A stretch of DNA of 13,630 nucleotides from Deltaproteobacteria bacterium RBG_16_54_11 (GCA_001797905.1 MGQS01000099.1:1493-15122); one strand, 5' to 3'. Counted from the first letter of the stretch, positions 1 to 7,491 are shown. The notes: generated by a model not told the origin, from the letters alone. Numbers and translations are program-made.

Positions 1-494
1 TCTACCCCATCCCCCAGAAAGACCGTCTCCTGATGAGGGAGCTGCTCAATCAGGGCTGAGGGAGAGAGGACCTGGTAGGGGGTCAATTGCTCAACGTGCC
101 CGCCTGCCCCGTTTTTGTAGAGGGCGGTGTAGATCTCCCCCTTTCGTGCATCCAAGAGGGGACAAATCCGGTAGGGGGTGAAGGGCAGATTGCAAGCCAG
201 GGCGTCCAGGGTGGGAACACCTGCCACCGGCCTTGCAACGGCGAGGGCCAACCCTTTGACAGCGCTCAGTCCGACCCTCAGCCCGGTAAAAGAACCAGGG
301 CCCAGGGAGACGGCTATACCATCTATCTCATGGAGATCAAGCCGCGCCTCAGCCAGGAGGGCCTCGATGGCGGGGAGCAATCCGGCGGAGAGGGTTTCCT
401 CTCGATGAAGGGCGTACTCAGCCACTACCTCATCATCGGCGATGATGCCGAGGCTCGCGCAGGAGGTCGAGGTGTCGAGCCCCAAGATCTTCAT
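1..494 (-). CDS. tsaB: TsaB, tRNA threonylcarbamoyladenosine (t6A) biosynthesis protein, C-terminus missing
   Basis: TsaB is the non-catalytic partner of TsaD in the cytoplasmic complex that puts the threonylcarbamoyl group on A37 of ANN-decoding tRNAs. The 164 complete codons in the window show the ASKHA-fold start (MKILGLDTST, residues 1-10). They also show the family signature GPGSFTGLRVG at 65-75 followed by LSAVKGLA, and the DARKGEIYTALY block at 115-126. Family members are usually about 220-240 aa, so roughly 60-75 residues lie beyond the left edge; no stop is seen. The ATG at 494-492 overlaps the rseP stop by one base (TGATG), and a GGGGG run about 8 nt upstream can serve as ribosome binding site, so translation is probably coupled to rseP. 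It is the last visible gene of operon B. Identity is from recognised motifs. Confidence 0.93.
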   Translation of the reverse strand, partial: MKILGLDTSTSCASLGIIADDEVVAEYALHREETLSAGLLPAIEALLAEARLDLHEIDGIAVSLGPGSFTGLRVGLSAVKGLALAVARPVAGVPTLDALACNLPFTPYRICPLLDARKGEIYTALYKNGAGGHVEQLTPYQVLSPSALIEQLPHQETVFLGDGV

Positions 495-1570
495 CACTTG
501 GCCCCCTGGGGAAGGATCCTCATGATGTCGTTGTAGAAGATGAAGGCCATGAGGAGGATGATAATGATCAAGCCGATCTGCTGCGCCAGCTCCAGCTTCT
601 TTACGCTCAAGGGCCTGCCGATAATGGACTCCAGGGTCAGAAAGAGGAGGTGTCCGCCGTCGAGGATGGGTATGGGGAAGAGGTTTATGATGCCCAAATT
701 GATGCTTATTACTGCGGTGAAGAAGATCAGGCTGAGAATGCCTTCTTGGGCCTGCTTACCGGCCATCTGGGCGATCAGGATGGGACCGCCGAGGGCTTGC
801 TTGGCCGGAATGGCCCGCTGGATGACCTTGACGATGCTGAGCACTGTCAGCTTGGTGATAAGCCAGGTCTGGTAGAATCCCATGCCGATTGCCCTGTAAA
901 CGGGTTCCCGCTTGAGTATAAATTCACCGGATGAGATGATTCCGATTTGATAGGTCTTCACCTCCTCGCCGAAGATGTTCTTGACTGTCGCGGCTTGAGG
1001 GGTAACCCTTAAGGGGATGACCTTTTTCCCTCTCCGGACGGTGAGCCGCAGGTTTCTCCCCTCGCTCTTAGTGATAACCGAGGGGAGATCAGCCCATTGG
1101 GTGATCTTGACACCATCAACCTGGAGGATTACGTCGCCGGCTTGCATTCCTGCCTTTTGGGCAATGGATCCATCCACGACCTGTCCCACGACAGGGGGGG
1201 ATTGCGGAATTCCCATGACGCTGTACAGCAGGGAGAAGATAAAGATGGCGAGCAGGAAGTTTGCCAGCGGACCCGCGAGGATGATGGCCATCCTCTTTCG
1301 CACGGGTTGATGGAGAAAGGCCCTTGCTTGCTCCTTCTTAGGGACCTTCTCTCGAGGATTATCTCCCAAGGGTTTCACATATCCCCCCAGGGGAAAGGCG
1401 GATATTTGGTACTCCGTCTCTCCTATCTTTGTGCCGATGAGCCTAGGCCCAAAGCCCAGGGAGAATTTTAATACCTTCACCCCTGCCAATTTGGCGACGA
1501 GGAAATGCCCAAACTCATGGATAAAGATCAAAATCCCCAGTACCCACAGAAAGGCTAAGATATAGATCAT
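494..1570 (-). CDS. rseP: RseP-type site-2 intramembrane zinc metalloprotease (M50)
   Basis: This is an inner-membrane protease that cuts transmembrane segments, classically of anti-sigma factors such as RseA and of remnant signal peptides. The 358-residue product has the zinc motif HEFGH at 18-22 inside the first membrane helix and the third ligand in NLFPIPILDGGH (D304). A single PDZ domain lies at about 125-195 (GQVVDGS, AGDVILQVDG). Membrane helices are visible at about 3-23, 95-118, 280-300 and 330-347. Escherichia coli RseP is longer (about 450 aa) with two PDZ domains; one-PDZ forms are common elsewhere. I chose the ATG at 1570 because it forms a 4 nt ATGA overlap with the dxr stop and has AAGGTGT upstream; an upstream in-frame start would add 15 residues inside dxr. 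No rseA or rpoE is visible, so the substrate is unknown. Confidence 0.96.
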   Translation of the reverse strand: MIYILAFLWVLGILIFIHEFGHFLVAKLAGVKVLKFSLGFGPRLIGTKIGETEYQISAFPLGGYVKPLGDNPREKVPKKEQARAFLHQPVRKRMAIILAGPLANFLLAIFIFSLLYSVMGIPQSPPVVGQVVDGSIAQKAGMQAGDVILQVDGVKITQWADLPSVITKSEGRNLRLTVRRGKKVIPLRVTPQAATVKNIFGEEVKTYQIGIISSGEFILKREPVYRAIGMGFYQTWLITKLTVLSIVKVIQRAIPAKQALGGPILIAQMAGKQAQEGILSLIFFTAVISINLGIINLFPIPILDGGHLLFLTLESIIGRPLSVKKLELAQQIGLIIIILLMAFIFYNDIMRILPQGAK

Positions 1571-2718
1571 TGAGACACCTTTTGTATGAATGTTAGGACC
1601 TTTGCCTTGGCCCATCGATCCGCCTCAAGGGCAGCCTCTACATCGTGCAGGGGGGTTGCTTGATGCCTGTCCATCGTAGAGGCGACCACGTGCGGTATCC
1701 GGTCGAAGCTGATCCTGCCCTGGAGAAAGGCCTCCACCGCCACCTCATTGGCGGCGTTGAGCACCGCCGGCAAAGTTCCCCCTGTCTCGAGGGCCTGATA
1801 GGCCAGCTTCAGGCAAGGAAACTTTTCCACGTCGGGAGGATCAAAGGTCAGGTGGTTGAGCTCAACCAGATTGAGAACAGGGAGATCCATGAACAGCCTC
1901 TTGGGATAGGAGAGGGCATAGGCGATGGGGATCCGCATGTCGGGGATGCTGAGCTGAGCGATGATGGAGCTATCGACATACTCCACCAGGGAATGGACCA
2001 CCCCCTGGGGATGTATCAGTACCTCGATCCGCTCAGAGGGGACGCGGAAGAACCAGTGGGCCTCGATGACCTCTAGGCCCTTGTTCATCAGGGTGGCAGA
2101 ATCCACTGAGATCTTGGGCCCCATCCGCCATATGGGATGGGCCAGGGCCTCTCGGGGGGTTACCTTTTTGAACGCCTCGGCAGGCATGTTGTAAAATGGG
2201 CCTCCCGAGGCAGTCAAGATGATCCTCTTTATCCCCTCTCCTCCCAGCTTGCTTCCCAGGGCCTGAAAGATCGCGCTGTGCTCGCTGTCGATGGGTAAGA
2301 TGGCAACGCCCTTTTCTTGCGCCTTCTTCACGATGATCTCACCGGCTGTTACCATCGATTCCTTATTCGCCAGGGCGACATCTGTGCCCTCCTCGATGGC
2401 GGCGAGCAGGGGAAGGATCCCGACCGAGCCCACCACCGCCGATACCACCAAATCCACGCCCGGAAAGGTGGCTGCTTGAATGAGCCCTTCCTCTCCGTAT
2501 ACCACCTCCACTCCCTCTGCCCTGAGGGAACTGGCACGTTCCTGGTCGAGGACAGAGACGAGGCGTGGTTTAAACGCGCGGATCTGCTCGCGCAACAACG
2601 GGAGATTCGTCCCCGCAGCAAGGACGAGGACCTCAAACTCCTCCCTGAACCGTCCCGCGATCTCGAGGGTATTGACCCCGACGGACCCGGTCGATCCCAG
2701 GATGGCCAGCCGCTTCAT
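1567..2718 (-). CDS. dxr: 1-deoxy-D-xylulose 5-phosphate reductoisomerase
   Basis: This is the second enzyme of the non-mevalonate (MEP) isoprenoid pathway, converting DXP to 2-C-methylerythritol 4-phosphate with NADPH and a divalent metal in the cytoplasm. The 383 residues fit the family length. An NADPH-binding GSTGSVG is at 8-14 and LANKES at 116-121. Metal ligands D144 and E146 are in PIDSEHS, and E216 is in MNKGLEVIEA, matching E. coli D150, E152 and E231. SGGPF at 171-175 and HPQGVVHS at 236-243 are also present. The start is the ATG at 2718, where the glycine-rich motif begins in the usual place; a GGGG run sits 4 nt upstream. The first 86 nt are also read in another frame as the tail of cdsA. 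It supplies precursors for UppS, encoded two genes upstream. Confidence 0.97.
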   Translation of the reverse strand: MKRLAILGSTGSVGVNTLEIAGRFREEFEVLVLAAGTNLPLLREQIRAFKPRLVSVLDQERASSLRAEGVEVVYGEEGLIQAATFPGVDLVVSAVVGSVGILPLLAAIEEGTDVALANKESMVTAGEIIVKKAQEKGVAILPIDSEHSAIFQALGSKLGGEGIKRIILTASGGPFYNMPAEAFKKVTPREALAHPIWRMGPKISVDSATLMNKGLEVIEAHWFFRVPSERIEVLIHPQGVVHSLVEYVDSSIIAQLSIPDMRIPIAYALSYPKRLFMDLPVLNLVELNHLTFDPPDVEKFPCLKLAYQALETGGTLPAVLNAANEVAVEAFLQGRISFDRIPHVVASTMDRHQATPLHDVEAALEADRWAKAKVLTFIQKVSQ

Positions 2719-3523
2719 GATCCCCGGGAAACATCTTATAGGCCAAGAAGTAATACAAGAAAGGGGCGGCGAAGAGGAAGCTATCCAACCTGTCAAGCAT
2801 ACCCCCATGTCCGGGGATCAAGGTCCCCGAGTCCTTCACCTTGGCCCCCCTCTTGATCATCGATTCTGAGAGATCCCCCAACTGGCCGAAGAGGGCGATG
2901 CCTGTTGCCACCATAAGGGCATCCGCAATCATCAATGTCGGGAAGAACAAGGACCTACAAACGAAAACGGTAAGGATAGTCCCGACAAAGCAGGCGACAA
3001 AGCCCTCGATAGTCTTGTGAGGGCTGATCAAGGGGCTGAGCTTATGTCTGCCCAACCAGGAGCCGATAGCGAGGGCAAAGGTATCCCCTATCCACACCGT
3101 CGCCACGAGCAAGAGGACCCAGAAGACCCCCTGGGGCAATTTATTGATCAAGGTGATATGGGAGAGGAGGAAGGGGACATAGATAATACCGAGAAAGGTG
3201 ATCCCAATGCGGTTCGGCAGCATGGAAAGTTCTTCGGAAAAAAAGGCATAAGCGAAAAAGAGGGCCAAGAGGATCACGGCCAAGAACAAGATGATCTCCC
3301 CATAGTGCGCCCACTGAAATAACCCGCAGAGGACGGCGCCGAGGGCGATCGCGCCGATCTTACTTCCGGCCCCACCCTGCGGCAGGGTCATATGATAAAA
3401 CTCGTAGAGCCCCAAGACGGCAGCCACGGATACCATGATAGCGAGGACGTAGGGAGGGCCAAAGCGGATCAACAGCAGAAAAGGCGGGACGATGATCAAT
3501 GCCGTTAACAACCTCTTAAGCAT
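2633..3523 (-). CDS. cdsA: Phosphatidate cytidylyltransferase (CDP-diacylglycerol synthase)
   Basis: This polytopic inner-membrane enzyme makes CDP-diacylglycerol from phosphatidic acid and CTP, the branch point of phospholipid synthesis. The 296-residue product is mostly hydrophobic helices. It carries the family signature at 221-248: SMIKRGAKVKD, then IPGHGGMLDRLDS, including the KD and HGG-x-x-DR residues; ISPHKTIEG is at 167-175. The ATG at 3523 has AGAGG seven bases upstream; a TTG at 3538 would add five residues. The hydrophobic part ends at about FLAYKMFPG (259-267), where relatives usually stop. Residues from about 268 to 296 are a hydrophilic, Arg/Gly-rich tail read from the start of dxr in another frame. 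One more G in the GGGG run at 2720-2723 would instead give a stop forming an ATGA overlap with dxr, so the tail may be artefactual or recent. The enzyme assignment is secure; the C-terminus is not. Confidence 0.93.
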   Translation of the reverse strand: MLKRLLTALIIVPPFLLLIRFGPPYVLAIMVSVAAVLGLYEFYHMTLPQGGAGSKIGAIALGAVLCGLFQWAHYGEIILFLAVILLALFFAYAFFSEELSMLPNRIGITFLGIIYVPFLLSHITLINKLPQGVFWVLLLVATVWIGDTFALAIGSWLGRHKLSPLISPHKTIEGFVACFVGTILTVFVCRSLFFPTLMIADALMVATGIALFGQLGDLSESMIKRGAKVKDSGTLIPGHGGMLDRLDSFLFAAPFLYYFLAYKMFPGDHEAAGHPGIDRVRRGQYPRDRGTVQGGV

Positions 3524-3568
3524 ATCGAGACCTCTCAATACATTGACTGATAATGCCTGATCTTGCCC

Positions 3569-4339
3569 TCATCGACTCGCAGCGCCCTTCCGAATTTGCG
3601 CTGCCGTGAGACCAAAGCGCCTTTCCCTGTCCTGATAGGCGATGCAGGCCAGGATCAATTCTTCCTTGCCGAAATCAGGCCACAGGGTTGTGGTGAAGTA
3701 GAGCTCGGTATAGGCGATCTGCCAGAGGAGAAAGTTGCTGATGCGCAACTCTCCGCTGGTGCGAATCAGCAGATCCGGGTCCGGAATGTCTCTGGTGAAG
3801 AGATACCTGGAGAAGGTCTCCGGCGTGATATCATCTTTGGTGATCCTGCCCGCTTCTATGTCCGCGATGATTGCTCTGACGCCGGCGACGATCTCCGAAC
3901 GCCCCCCATAGCTGAGGGCAAGGTTGACGATAAGGCCATCCTTGTGTCGGGTCATCTCCACTGTCTCCACGAGGAGATCGCGGATAGAGGTGGGGAGGTC
4001 CTCTAAGTCTCCGATGATATTAATGCGGATATTTCTCTTCTGCAACTCTTGTTGACGCTTCCGCAGATGGCTTTGCAGGAATCCCATCAGGGCATTTATC
4101 TCTTTTCGCGGGCGGCGCCAATTCTCCTTGGAAAAGGCATAGAGGGTCAGGATCTTGACACCAAGCTCTTCACATGCCTCTACCACCGCTTGGGCTGCCT
4201 CGAGCCCCCTCTGGTGCCCCTCTATCCTCGAGAGGCGTTGCTTCTGTGCCCACCGCCCGTTTCCATCCATGATGATGGCAATATGTCGGGGCATTTTTTC
4301 CGGATCGAGTCTCTCCATATCCCTTGCCTGAACTGTCAT
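3569..4339 (-). CDS. uppS: Undecaprenyl diphosphate synthase (cis-prenyltransferase)
   Basis: The enzyme condenses farnesyl diphosphate with eight isopentenyl units to give the C55 lipid carrier for peptidoglycan and O-antigen. The 256-residue product contains IIMDGNGRWA at 22-31 with catalytic D25 (E. coli D26). It also has LYAFSKENW at 67-75, RTSGELRISNFLLWQ at 193-207 and ELYFTTTLWPDFG at 212-224, all hallmarks of Z-prenyltransferases. The start is uncertain: the ATG at 4339 has only a weak GGGA four bases upstream, while in-frame ATGs at 4318 and 4294 lie closer to the conserved core. It is the first gene of operon B, behind its own predicted promoter and a hairpin that ends 7 nt before the ATG. 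A gap of 45 nt separates it from cdsA. Confidence 0.95.
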   Translation of the reverse strand: MTVQARDMERLDPEKMPRHIAIIMDGNGRWAQKQRLSRIEGHQRGLEAAQAVVEACEELGVKILTLYAFSKENWRRPRKEINALMGFLQSHLRKRQQELQKRNIRINIIGDLEDLPTSIRDLLVETVEMTRHKDGLIVNLALSYGGRSEIVAGVRAIIADIEAGRITKDDITPETFSRYLFTRDIPDPDLLIRTSGELRISNFLLWQIAYTELYFTTTLWPDFGKEELILACIAYQDRERRFGLTAAQIRKGAASR

Positions 4340-4342
4340 TAT

Positions 4343-4385
4343 CCCGAATTAAGGGAGAATATTCCCTGAATTAATGCCCCTCGGG
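4343..4385 (-). promoter_or_regulatory. Structured leader just upstream of uppS
   Basis: Arms AATTAAGGGA (4347-4356) and TCCCTGAATT (4363-4372) form a 10-nt inverted repeat with one mismatch and a 6-nt loop. CCCGA (4343-4347) and TCGGG (4381-4385) could close an outer stem around it. The inner hairpin ends 7 nt before the uppS ATG at 4339, in the predicted 5' leader, where a ribosome would bind. It could tune uppS translation or simply mark that a downstream ATG is the true start. There is no U tract on the minus strand, so it is not an intrinsic terminator. Confidence 0.4.
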
Positions 4386-4436
4386 TTGGAAGACATGAAA
4401 TATCCACTCGTTCCGGTGAAATCACACTTCACATCA

Positions 4437-4465
4437 AATGTAACACAAGTATCGGGGCTTTGCAA
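4437..4465 (-). promoter_or_regulatory. Predicted sigma70-type promoter for uppS operon
   Basis: On the minus strand TTGCAA (4460-4465) is followed, after exactly 17 nt, by TACATT (4437-4442). A TG one base before the -10 gives an extended -10. Transcription would start near 4430, leaving a leader of about 90 nt. It lies between the ferredoxin terminator and uppS, exactly where a new promoter is needed for operon B. By inspection only. Confidence 0.55.
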
Positions 4466-4503
4466 TAAAGGAGACCATGAGGACTCATGAGGGATCGGCT
4501 ATA

Positions 4504-4544
4504 TTTTTAAAAGGGTGAGGGAGCAGAAGAGACTGCTCCCTCAC
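4504..4544 (-). terminator. Strong intrinsic terminator after the ferredoxin gene
   Basis: On the minus strand a perfect 12-bp stem, GTGAGGGAGCAG paired with CTGCTCCCTCAC (arms 4533-4544 and 4515-4526), encloses the 6-nt loop TCTCTT. CCTTTTAAAAATAT follows. It begins 3 nt after the ferredoxin stop. It should end operon A and isolate it from uppS. Confidence 0.88.
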
Positions 4545-4547
4545 TGT

Positions 4548-4718
4548 CTATACCTCAACGACCGCATCCACTGGGCAGACCTCCATACAGGTCCCGCACT
4601 CAGTGCATTCATCCTGCTTTATGACATATTTCTCCTCGCCTTCCTCGATGGCGTCTGCCGGGCACTCCTCAGCACAGGTTCCGCACGCCACGCACTCATC
4701 ATTGATCTGATAAGGCAC
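4548..4718 (-). CDS. Small ferredoxin with two [4Fe-4S] clusters
   Basis: This is a 56-residue bacterial-type ferredoxin, a soluble low-potential electron carrier. It has two CxxCxxCxxxCP motifs: C9, C12, C15, C19-P20 and C38, C41, C44, C48-P49. The eight cysteines imply two cubane clusters. The sequence opens MPYQINDECVACGTC and has an acidic linker (EEGEE) between the motifs. The start is a GTG at 4718-4716, fixed by AAGGAGG (4727-4733) eight bases upstream; a second in-frame GTG three codons earlier overlaps that site and is unlikely. The gene lies 19 nt after frr and 3 nt before a strong terminator, so it is the last gene of the rpsB operon. Such ferredoxins are typical of anaerobes; its redox partners cannot be inferred from this window. 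It is unrelated in function to its translation-gene neighbours. Confidence 0.93.
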   Translation of the reverse strand: MPYQINDECVACGTCAEECPADAIEEGEEKYVIKQDECTECGTCMEVCPVDAVVEV

Positions 4719-4737
4719 TGCTCTCACCTCCTTACTG

Positions 4738-5295
4738 TCATATTTCCATTATTTCCTTCTCTTTTGCCTCAATCACCTCATCTATTTTTTCGACGAAGGT
4801 ATCTGTTGTCTTTTGTACCTGATTCTGCAATTGATGTAATTCATCCTCGGAAATATCCTTCCCCTTTTCCATTGTCCTCAGCTCTTCAATGACATCCCGC
4901 CTGATATTGCGAACACCGACCTTGCTGCTCTCACCCATCTTTTTGACCACCTTAACCAGCTCTTTTCTTCGTTCCTCCGTCAGCCTCGGGATGGTGATGC
5001 GTATAACCTTTCCATCGTTAGTCGGGGTCATCCCCAGCTCGGACTTCAGAATCGCCTTTTCTATCTCACCAAGTAAGGAATTATCCCACGGTTGAATGAC
5101 GATGAGCCTGCTCTCGGGCACCGAAAGGGTAGCCGCCTGGTTGAGGGGGGTGGGGGTTCCGTAATAATCCACCCGGATGTCATCCAAGAGGGCTAACGAG
5201 GCCCTGCCCGTGCGCACCTTTCCCAGCTCCTTCTCCAAGGCGAGGATGGTCCTTTTCATCTTCATTTCACATTCTTTGATGGCCTGTGATTCCAT
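4738..5295 (-). CDS. frr: Ribosome recycling factor
   Basis: With EF-G, RRF splits the post-termination ribosome. The 185-residue product is exactly the family length and begins with the three-helix bundle segment KVRTGRAS (26-33). YYGTPTPLNQAATLSVPE follows at 44-61 and RLIVIQPWD at 63-71. The conserved PRLTEERRKELVK is near residue 103-115, with VGVRNIRRD after it. The ATG at 5295 has AGGGG upstream. It follows pyrH by 8 nt, the conserved bacterial arrangement. Confidence 0.97.
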   Translation of the reverse strand: MESQAIKECEMKMKRTILALEKELGKVRTGRASLALLDDIRVDYYGTPTPLNQAATLSVPESRLIVIQPWDNSLLGEIEKAILKSELGMTPTNDGKVIRITIPRLTEERRKELVKVVKKMGESSKVGVRNIRRDVIEELRTMEKGKDISEDELHQLQNQVQKTTDTFVEKIDEVIEAKEKEIMEI

Positions 5296-5303
5296 AAGAT
5301 CCC

Positions 5304-6032
5304 CTAACTAATCAACGTCCCTTCTTTCCCCCCTAAGATTATCCTCTGCATATTTCCTTTCACGGCACTATTAAAGACAACCAAGGGGAGTTGATGTTCC
5401 ATACAGAGGGAGATGGCAGTAGCATCCATCACCCGCAACCTCCTCTGCAATACCTCCTGGTACGAGATGGCATCGAATTTCACTGCTGAGGGATTCTCTA
5501 AAGGGTCAGCATCATAGACGCCATCCACCTTCGTGGCTTTAAGGATAATTTCCGCCCCTATCTCCAGGGCACGCAGGGCAGCAGCTGTGTCGGTGGTGAA
5601 ATAAGGGTTGCCCGTTCCGCCCACGAAAATGACCACCTTGCCCTCCTGGAGGGCCCTCAGGGCATGGCTGCGCACATAGGGGGTTACCATCTCACCTACG
5701 GGGACGGCAGACTGTACAGAGGTCAGGGTCCCTTGCCTCTCCAATGCGTCTCTCAAGGCCAGACCATTGATAATAGTGGTCAACATCCCCAGCTGATCCG
5801 CCGTCACCCGCTCTAAGTCATATTCAGCGGCCTGTGACCCCCGGATGAGATTGCCTCCTCCGATCACAACGGCGATCTCAACCTCTAGACCCCTCAGCTC
5901 TTGTATCTCCTCAGCCAACTCCCGTAAGGCCGCGGGCTCTATTCCTACCCCTCCCTCTCCTGCCAGGAGCTCACCACTGAGTTTTATCAGTATTCGTTTA
6001 TAGGCGGGTTGCTTTTTCATTGAAGATGGCAT
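5304..6032 (-). CDS. pyrH: UMP kinase
   Basis: Bacterial UMP kinase (amino-acid kinase fold, hexameric) phosphorylates UMP to UDP and is often allosterically controlled by GTP and UTP. The product is 242 residues. It shows the phosphate-binding KRILIKLSGELL (12-23), IGGGNLIRG (57-65), ADQLGMLTTIINGLAL (78-93), GGTGNPYFTTDTAAALRA (138-155) and LKATKVDGVYDADP (164-177). The start is uncertain: I use the ATG at 6032. No good ribosome binding site precedes it, nor the TTG at 6038 or the ATG at 6020. Since tsf stops only 15 nt upstream, re-initiation after tsf is plausible. UMP kinase feeds the pyrimidine pathway to which the pyrB-like gene at the right edge may belong. Confidence 0.96.
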   Translation of the reverse strand: MPSSMKKQPAYKRILIKLSGELLAGEGGVGIEPAALRELAEEIQELRGLEVEIAVVIGGGNLIRGSQAAEYDLERVTADQLGMLTTIINGLALRDALERQGTLTSVQSAVPVGEMVTPYVRSHALRALQEGKVVIFVGGTGNPYFTTDTAAALRALEIGAEIILKATKVDGVYDADPLENPSAVKFDAISYQEVLQRRLRVMDATAISLCMEHQLPLVVFNSAVKGNMQRIILGGKEGTLIS

Positions 6033-6047
6033 AGTCAAGCCGTGGGG

Positions 6048-6662
6048 TCAACCGTCGTCTTCCCCCAAGATCTCCCCCAGTTGATACCTGGTGAAGCGCC
6101 GCACGGTAATATTCTCCCCCAACTTGGCTATGGTATTAGAGATGAAATCCTTGACGGTTATATCGGGATTCTTAATATAGGCCTGCTCCAGCACGCACTG
6201 TTCCGCAAAAAATTTCTCCAGCCTTCCTTCCACGATCTTATCCACCACCTTTTCCGGTTTGCCGGACGTCGCGGCCTCGGCCCGTAGAATCTCCTTTTCC
6301 TTCTCTATTACCTCCGGAGGGACGTCTTCCCGGCTGATAGCGATGGGATTCATGGCGGCAATGTGCATGGCGATCTCTTTCGCCAAGTTCCGAAAATCCT
6401 CCGTCCTGGCCACAAAATCCGTCTCACAGTCAATATCGACCAAGACCCCTATCTTGCCTCCCGGATGTATATACGAGGCAATAAGACCCTCGGCGGTCTC
6501 CCGCCCCGCTCTCTTCGCTGCCTTGGCTAAACCTTTCTTGCGCAGACAGTCGATGGCTTCATTAATGTTGCCCGCACACTCCAACAGGGCCTTCTTACAA
6601 TCCATGACGCCAACCCCTGTCCTCTGCCTCAATTCCTTAATTGCACCCGGGGATATCTCCAT
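6048..6662 (-). CDS. tsf: Translation elongation factor Ts (short form)
   Basis: EF-Ts is the nucleotide exchange factor that regenerates EF-Tu-GTP. The 204-residue product has the N-terminal UBA-like domain (about 4-40: IKELRQRTGVGVMDCKKAL). The EF-Tu contact motif TDFVAR is at 81-86, followed by a single core subdomain. It is much shorter than E. coli EF-Ts (283 aa), which has two core subdomains; short forms like this occur in Thermus and many other bacteria. The ATG at 6662 has GAGGAGG about 10 nt and AAGGAG 2 nt upstream. It lies 34 nt after rpsB. Confidence 0.97.
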   Translation of the reverse strand: MEISPGAIKELRQRTGVGVMDCKKALLECAGNINEAIDCLRKKGLAKAAKRAGRETAEGLIASYIHPGGKIGVLVDIDCETDFVARTEDFRNLAKEIAMHIAAMNPIAISREDVPPEVIEKEKEILRAEAATSGKPEKVVDKIVEGRLEKFFAEQCVLEQAYIKNPDITVKDFISNTIAKLGENITVRRFTRYQLGEILGEDDG

Positions 6663-6696
6663 CTCTCCTTGGCCTCCTCATCCTCCTCTGGTGGGA

Positions 6697-7491
6697 TTAA
6701 ATCTCCTCCTCGCGCTCTTTTTCTCCTCCAGCTTCCCCTACGGCCCTTTCATCAGGAGCGGTCTCTATCGGGGTCTCTTCCCCTGTTGCTCGTTGGAGTT
6801 CCTCCTCGCGGAGCCTCTTGCCTTCTATTGCTGCATCGGCAATCTTGGTGGCGAAAAGGCGGATGGCACGTATGGCATCGTCATTTCCCGGGATCACATA
6901 GTCTATCTCATCAGGATCACAATTGGTGTCCACAATGGCTACCGTGGGGACCCCTAACTTCCGCGCCTCACTAATTGCTATCCTCTCGCGTTTGGGGTCA
7001 ACGATAAAGAGGGCCCCGGGAAATCGATCCATATCCTTGATTCCCCCGAGATATTTGCTCAGCTTGGCCCCCTTTTTTTGCAATTGTAAAACCTCTTTTT
7101 TAGGAAGCCTCTGAAACTCCTCATTCTTTTCCATTTTTTCCAGTTCCTTGAGCTTATCGATACTCTTCTTTATCGTTTGAAAATTGGTAAGGGTACCTCC
7201 CAGCCAACGATGATTGACATAGAACATGCCGCAGCGCGTAGCCTCTTCGTAGATGGCCTCCTGGGCCTGTTTCTTCGTTCCGACAAAGAGTATCTTCTCA
7301 CCTTTAGCAACTTTATTCCGAATAAATTCATGGGCCACATCTAAAAATTTGACCGTTTGCTGCAAGTCGAGTATGTAGATACCGTTCCTCGCCCCAAAGA
7401 TGTACGGTTTCATCTTGGGGTTCCAGCGCTTTGTCTGGTGGCCGAAATGAACCCCAGCCTCCAACAACTCTTTCATCGTAACGATGGACAT
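6697..7491 (-). CDS. rpsB: 30S ribosomal protein S2
   Basis: S2 is a late-binding small-subunit protein. The 264-residue product has the universal start VTMKELLEAGVHFGHQTKRW (4-23), then KPYIFGARNGIYILDLQQT (28-46). NHRWLGGTLTNF is at 93-104 and DMDRFPGALFIVDP at 153-166. The NCDPDEIDYVIPGNDDA block at 190-206 follows. The last ~35 residues are a highly charged Glu-rich tail, variable in the family. The ATG at 7491 has a perfect AAGGAGGT (7495-7502) just upstream. It is the first gene of operon A; S2 autoregulates its own leader in some gammaproteobacteria, but this has not been shown here. Confidence 0.98.
   Translation of the reverse strand: MSIVTMKELLEAGVHFGHQTKRWNPKMKPYIFGARNGIYILDLQQTVKFLDVAHEFIRNKVAKGEKILFVGTKKQAQEAIYEEATRCGMFYVNHRWLGGTLTNFQTIKKSIDKLKELEKMEKNEEFQRLPKKEVLQLQKKGAKLSKYLGGIKDMDRFPGALFIVDPKRERIAISEARKLGVPTVAIVDTNCDPDEIDYVIPGNDDAIRAIRLFATKIADAAIEGKRLREEELQRATGEETPIETAPDERAVGEAGGEKEREEEI

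Noticed and set aside
87..1471. Several long plus-strand open frames opposite tsaB and rseP
   Set aside because: They lie antisense to genes with clear family motifs, lack recognisable domains or ribosome binding sites, and arise from the GC-rich codon pattern of the real genes.
2317..2869. Plus-strand frames opposite dxr and cdsA
   Set aside because: Shadow frames; low-complexity Arg/Pro/Ser-rich translations with no family resemblance.
3516..3572. An 18-codon minus-strand frame joining the uppS stop to the cdsA start
   Set aside because: It overlaps the uppS stop (ATGA) and crosses the cdsA ATG, so it could couple translation, but it has no ribosome binding site of its own and no evidence of coding.
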